Below, in pieces: positions 56,501 to 59,500 of a DNA stretch of 64,000 nt (position 1 is the first letter of the stretch; each line of letters opens with the position of its first letter). The stretch lies in assembly GCA_012845835.1 (NCBI GenBank), contig JABAKD010000012.1, forward strand, positions 15,097,195 to 15,161,194, in the 5' to 3' direction. Origin of the DNA: Undaria pinnatifida. Lineage: Eukaryota; Sar; Phaeophyceae; Laminariales; Alariaceae. Made by a program: the position numbers and the translations under genes. Under the pieces are notes generated by a model. The model had not been told where the DNA came from and ran no database searches. It saw only the letters and a program-made list of their open reading frames with translations.

Positions 56501-59500
56501 CTCTCTACGTACATTCAAGGACAACGAAAACGTAGGCATGCCGCCGTGTATCGTCCTTCGCGCATACACGCAGAACTGTCTACACAGGATGTTTACGTCT
56601 ACGGAAGTCGAGGACAACGGGCAGACACAAATACATGTACGAAGACCAACGTAAACAAAAGGTAGACCTACGCTAAAAACGCCAAAAACGATCGTGTCCC
56701 GCCGACACAGGGGAATACACGGTTCACCACAAGTTCCGTTGGTTTCAGCCCAACCATTGGACAAGAAGTGGCGGTGCCAAGGCGTGTAGATTACCGCCTC
56801 AATGCGAGGGACTGACTCTCTTCTAAAGTTGCCAATGACCTGACACACGTGTCATTCTTAGGCCCTACCGTGCCCACGCGTGGAACCTCTTCATTCCAGT
56901 GATCCATTCCATTGATCCATTCCATTGATCCATTCCATTGTAGTGATAACGCGTGCTATGATGGAGGTAGCGCCTTTCAGCGGGCCTAAGCAAACATTTC
57001 GTACCGACGGGACTCCAAAAACTACGAGGTAACGGGTAGCATGATAACATGATACATGACCAAATATCGTTGCAATTCCATTGGTATTTCGATATCTGGT
57101 AATAAACACGGTACCGTAGACGTTACCTAATTTTTTTCTGAGCGTGTTCGCGTGTTGACTTGAGGAGCCCTCGTACCTCATATTTTGAGAATTATGAAAA
57201 TAAAACCCCCATAACCGAATCCCATGGCCTAGGTATGGCCTAGGTATACCCAAAATCATAAATAAAATACCCCCCCCCCAAAAAAAAAACAAGGATGGAA
57301 TTCCTACGTTTTTTGGTCAACTCCCGTCATTCACAAATTGTTTTAGCCAAAAAAAAGGTATACCTCTATCGTGCGAGCACGCGTCGCTATTCTGTCATAC
57401 TCCGTGATATAGCTATCACACTATCACACTATGGCTCTACGGCATGGATACCTATAGTAGGCCATGGGATTGTACCTTCGTGTTTTTTTAAAGGTACTGT
57501 TTGTTTCGGTGAAGAGGTATAGAGCACCAAAAGCGAGGCGCCTCGGCAGTTTATGCTGTTGCTTGCTGCATCCGCTGCCTTAGCGCGCGTTCCATGGGGA
57601 AACAAAGAAAAACCCCCCCGACTCACAGACAGATGCCCGGCTCACCTGTAAAAAAACTGAAATCCGTGTAGATCTTGGAATCGTCTCCGACCGTAAGGCC
57701 GTACCACGGATATCCATCCCCACTCTCCATAAACCCCACGGTAGGGAAAAGCTGCGTTGGACGATGGCGGGAGCCGCGCAGCACGAGGTCGGCAAGAAAG
57801 ATCACCGTGTGACCGTGTGATATTGTTGTTTCGGAGCTGGGGAACATGATTCGTGCACATTGTACACCAATCGACGCCTACGAGAGCACGACCGAGGCAC
57901 TGAGACGACGACCGTCAGCCACAGCGGCTCGCGTGGCTGTAGGATCGAATGTGGTGTGACCAACTCGCGTTGGCTGGACCGCGTTGACAGCTTCTTTCAC
58001 CATATATTGGGAGGGGGTTGTGAGGCCTCCCGGAAACGCGTCAGTCAGAAACAGGCAAAGAAGAACCCAGCACGCTTACTTGAGACCTGCTTATCGTACC
58101 GAAAGCCGACCCTCTATTGGGGCCGCAAGTCGGCGAAACTACCCCCCCCTCCCATGGTTCTAGGTAGGACGCAGCTCATCCTTCACGCAACTCGCCGAGC
58201 ACCCCACGGCGCTCCGCGCTTGGTGCAAGCAATTTTTGTCTGGTCGGTGAAAAGCCAACGTGTAACCCAACCGTCCTGGCATTATAGGGGTGCGATATAG
58301 GGTTAGTCATATCACTATGGTCTTTAAAGACTACGTCCATGCGCGCTTGGTGCAAGCAGTGCCTGCCTCGTCGGTGCAAACCCTACGTGCGTTGTCCCGG
58401 CATTATAGAGATGCAAGGGTCTACACCATATGCTCTGATTGCATTACGACTACGGCCACGCATGACAATGACTACCCCCGTCCTTTTCGCGTCGATGTTA
58501 TTTCCACTCTGCACAGACATAGCAGCACAGCACCCAAAACCGGTGAACGTGACACCACCGACTTTCGTTCGCGCTCACCCCTTCAAGCCCCATCTGCTGG
58601 AAGATTCCCCCCTCGTCCCGATAGTAGTTGTCGGCGCTGCAGTTGGGGGGCCTCTGTAGGCACTGGAATAGAGGCGTCTCCACAAACGTGGCCGGGTTGA
58701 GACGGTCCTCGTACTGCCACGGGATCGTTTGGCCGCAGGAGTACGCAGAAGCGGGGCTGTCGTAAACCGTAGTCAGCGACTTAATCCACACGAGAAGGAG
58801 CATGAACAGCGCGGGGATCGCAACCTGCCCACGGGGGAACACGAGTAATGTTGAACGAGTAATGTTTAATGAGTAATGTTGAACGAGTAACGTGTAATGA
58901 GTAATGTTTAATGAGTAATGTTTAGTGAGTAATGTTTAATGAATAATGATTAATGAGTAATGTTTAATGTCGAGTGATGTTTAATGTGGAGTAACGTTAA
59001 GGTGAAAATGCTACGGTGGGGGTTGCACTAATTTTGGGTATTTTTTTTTTGTTCCACGGCTTACGACTTTTCACGGGTCATGACTCGACCCGACAATTAC
59101 TTCAGGAGGTTCTCAACATCTCGACACATCTCGACACATCTCGACACATCTCGACACATCTCGCTACATCTCGCTACATCTCGCTACATCTCGCTACATC
59201 TCGACACATCTCGCTACATCTCGACACATCTCGCTACATCTCGACACATCTCGCTTAGGGTCGAGTGGGGTCGGGTCAGGAGGTGTTTGATTTTTCACGG
59301 AACGGCTCAGCTCGGGTCGGGTCGGGTCAGGTCGGGTCGGGTCGGGTCAGGTCGGGTCGGGTCGGGTCGGATCAGGAGGTATTGAATTCCCGCGGGTCGG
59401 CACGGGTTACCCTGACTCCACCTGGCCCGTGAAAAGCCTTGAAAAAACTTGCTGACGGAACCCCTCAACCGAGGGGTTCCCTGCACCGAACCCTTAGACT

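Noticed and set aside
57646-57858. Alternative start of ABCA exon 3 at the CCCCAG acceptor (57858)
   Set aside because: It gives a frame with an Arg-rich product incompatible with exon 4 phase; the acceptor at 57878 keeps frame.
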